Shown one piece after another: positions 63,457 to 64,000 of a DNA stretch of 64,000 nucleotides (positions within the stretch are counted from its first letter, which is position 1; each line of letters starts with the position of its first letter). The notes beneath the pieces are model-generated. The model had not been told where the DNA came from, searched no databases, and worked only from the letters and a program-made list of their open reading frames with translations. This DNA is from Deltaproteobacteria bacterium (GTDB lineage: Bacteria; Desulfobacterota; Syntrophorhabdia; Syntrophorhabdales; Syntrophorhabdaceae): NCBI GenBank assembly GCA_029777945.1, contig JAKORG010000004.1:1-64000 (forward strand), in the 5' to 3' direction. Made by a program: the position numbers and the translations under genes.

Positions 63457-64000
63457 TCTTGATGAAAGATGGGATTTAAATTTTTTAAAATCCCTTAACA
63501 ACATTGAATTTGCAGAGATAAGGATGGATAGGATGGACTTAACAGAGACAGATATTAAAGAGATCTTTTCCCAGCCAAAAAAACTGATTGCCACGTGCAG
63601 ACCAGGATACTTAAGCGAAAATAAAAGATTATCTTATCTTTTAAATGCCATAGAGGCAGGCTCATCTTTTGTAGATATTGAATTAGAATCTGATTCAAGA
63701 ATTAAAAAATCGGTGATTGATTTAGCCCGTAAAAAAGGATGCACAATCATTATCTCATACCACGATTACAATAAAACGCCTTCACAGGATGCCCTAAATG
63801 GGATTGTAAGGTTATGTTTGATAGAAGGTGCTCATATTGCAAAGGTAGCGTGCAAGATAAATTCTGTATCCGATGCAGCAAGACTTTTAGGCATCTTAGG
63901 AAATAAGGACTTTGAGAATAGATTAATTGTTGTTGGGATGGGCGAAAAGGGAAGGCTTGTAAGGGCAATTGCATCGTTTTTCGGGGGGGTATTTACATAT
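63443..64000 (+). CDS. aroD: 3-dehydroquinate dehydratase, type I, cut by the right edge
   Basis: The frame begins [16 protein letters not shown] at ATG 63443 behind GGGGGGTG, overlapping the end of aroB by 14 bp, and remains open to the last base (186 codons seen). Type I residues are visible: EIRMDRMD at the N-terminus, VDIELESDS, the catalytic His in IISYHDYNKTP and the Schiff-base Lys in AKVACKINSV, then VVGMGEKGRLVRAI. It dehydrates 3-dehydroquinate to dehydroshikimate. Whether shikimate dehydrogenase is fused downstream cannot be seen. Confidence 0.93.
   Translation, partial: MICISLDERWDLNFLKSLNNIEFAEIRMDRMDLTETDIKEIFSQPKKLIATCRPGYLSENKRLSYLLNAIEAGSSFVDIELESDSRIKKSVIDLARKKGCTIIISYHDYNKTPSQDALNGIVRLCLIEGAHIAKVACKINSVSDAARLLGILGNKDFENRLIVVGMGEKGRLVRAIASFFGGVFTY

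Noticed and set aside
1-64000. CRISPR arrays, tRNA/rRNA genes, transposases, prophage
   Set aside because: Scanned for repeats, tRNA T-loop consensus and transposase-like frames in the intergenic gaps; none found. Gaps are short and mostly regulatory.

Overview
The window is AT-rich, gene-dense bacterial chromosome with no tRNA, rRNA, CRISPR array, insertion sequence or prophage gene that I can see. Gene content points to an anaerobic, Gram-negative, deltaproteobacterial (Desulfobacterota-like) organism: a siroheme-decarboxylase-type AhbB next to hemL, LL-diaminopimelate aminotransferase, an Mla lipid transporter, RecBCD, a seven-heme cytochrome c, many radical SAM and CCG/Fe-S proteins, and a catabolic block resembling anaerobic aromatic degradation. 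The exact lineage cannot be fixed from the sequence alone.

Layout. 1-2872 (-): N-terminal part of a very large PEP/pyruvate-binding (PPDK/PEP-synthase-like) protein leaving the left edge. 3033-6009 (+): membrane-anchored SGNH hydrolase, M29 aminopeptidase, secreted cupin. 6029-8369 (-): radical SAM protein with no ordinary start codon, a small unknown partner, and an exported metallo-beta-lactamase-fold hydrolase. 8546-14991 (+): FecCD-type permease and ATPase, TonB-dependent receptor, YfiR-like periplasmic protein and a CHASE8 hybrid histidine kinase, which together look like an uptake and sensing module.

15084-27272 is the catabolic region. IclR and MarR regulators (-) lie divergent to a run (+) of two vanillyl-alcohol-oxidase/p-cresol-methylhydroxylase-like flavoproteins flanking a CCG-domain iron-sulfur protein (a GlcDEF-like architecture). 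One flavoprotein gene carries an in-frame amber codon and the other a frameshift. A second unit with its own promoter and a tandem operator-like repeat encodes a three-subunit xanthine-dehydrogenase-family molybdenum hydroxylase, two small Cys/His-rich proteins and a CoxG-like protein, ending in a strong terminator. LpdD-like and UbiX proteins follow, implying a prenyl-FMN-dependent UbiD-type decarboxylase elsewhere. The natural reading is oxidation of a side chain of a (hydroxy)aromatic compound followed by decarboxylation or carboxylation chemistry.

27336-35917 (+): recC-recB-recD. 35926-38222: ThiF/MoeB-like enzyme (-), a 30-residue COX24-like basic protein and phosphofructokinase (+). 38226-44967 (-): ahbB, hemL, alr, mlaE, mlaF, mlaD and a tryptophan-proline repeat protein in one overlapping operon. 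45117-46280 (+): dapL. 46301-51960 (-): a six-gene operon headed by a PurF homologue whose glutaminase site is destroyed, then DUF523/DUF1722, ParB-like, spore-photoproduct-lyase-like, SDR and DUF4013 proteins. 52102-53781 (+): glnS.

53865-58262: a seven-heme cytochrome and a Tat-exported flavoprotein (-) with a consensus sigma-54 promoter, divergent from a sigma-54 activator (+). Two 16-bp dyads 22 bp apart lie between them. A multi-PAS hybrid kinase follows. 61389-64000 (+): aroF-aroB-aroD (the last cut by the right edge), preceded by a classic attenuator with a leader peptide rich in Tyr, Trp and Phe.

Most notable: the interrupted flavoprotein/CCG/Mo-hydroxylase cluster, the aroF attenuator, the sigma-54 switch on the flavocytochrome pair, the glutaminase-dead PurF homologue, and the YfiR-CHASE8 sensing module.
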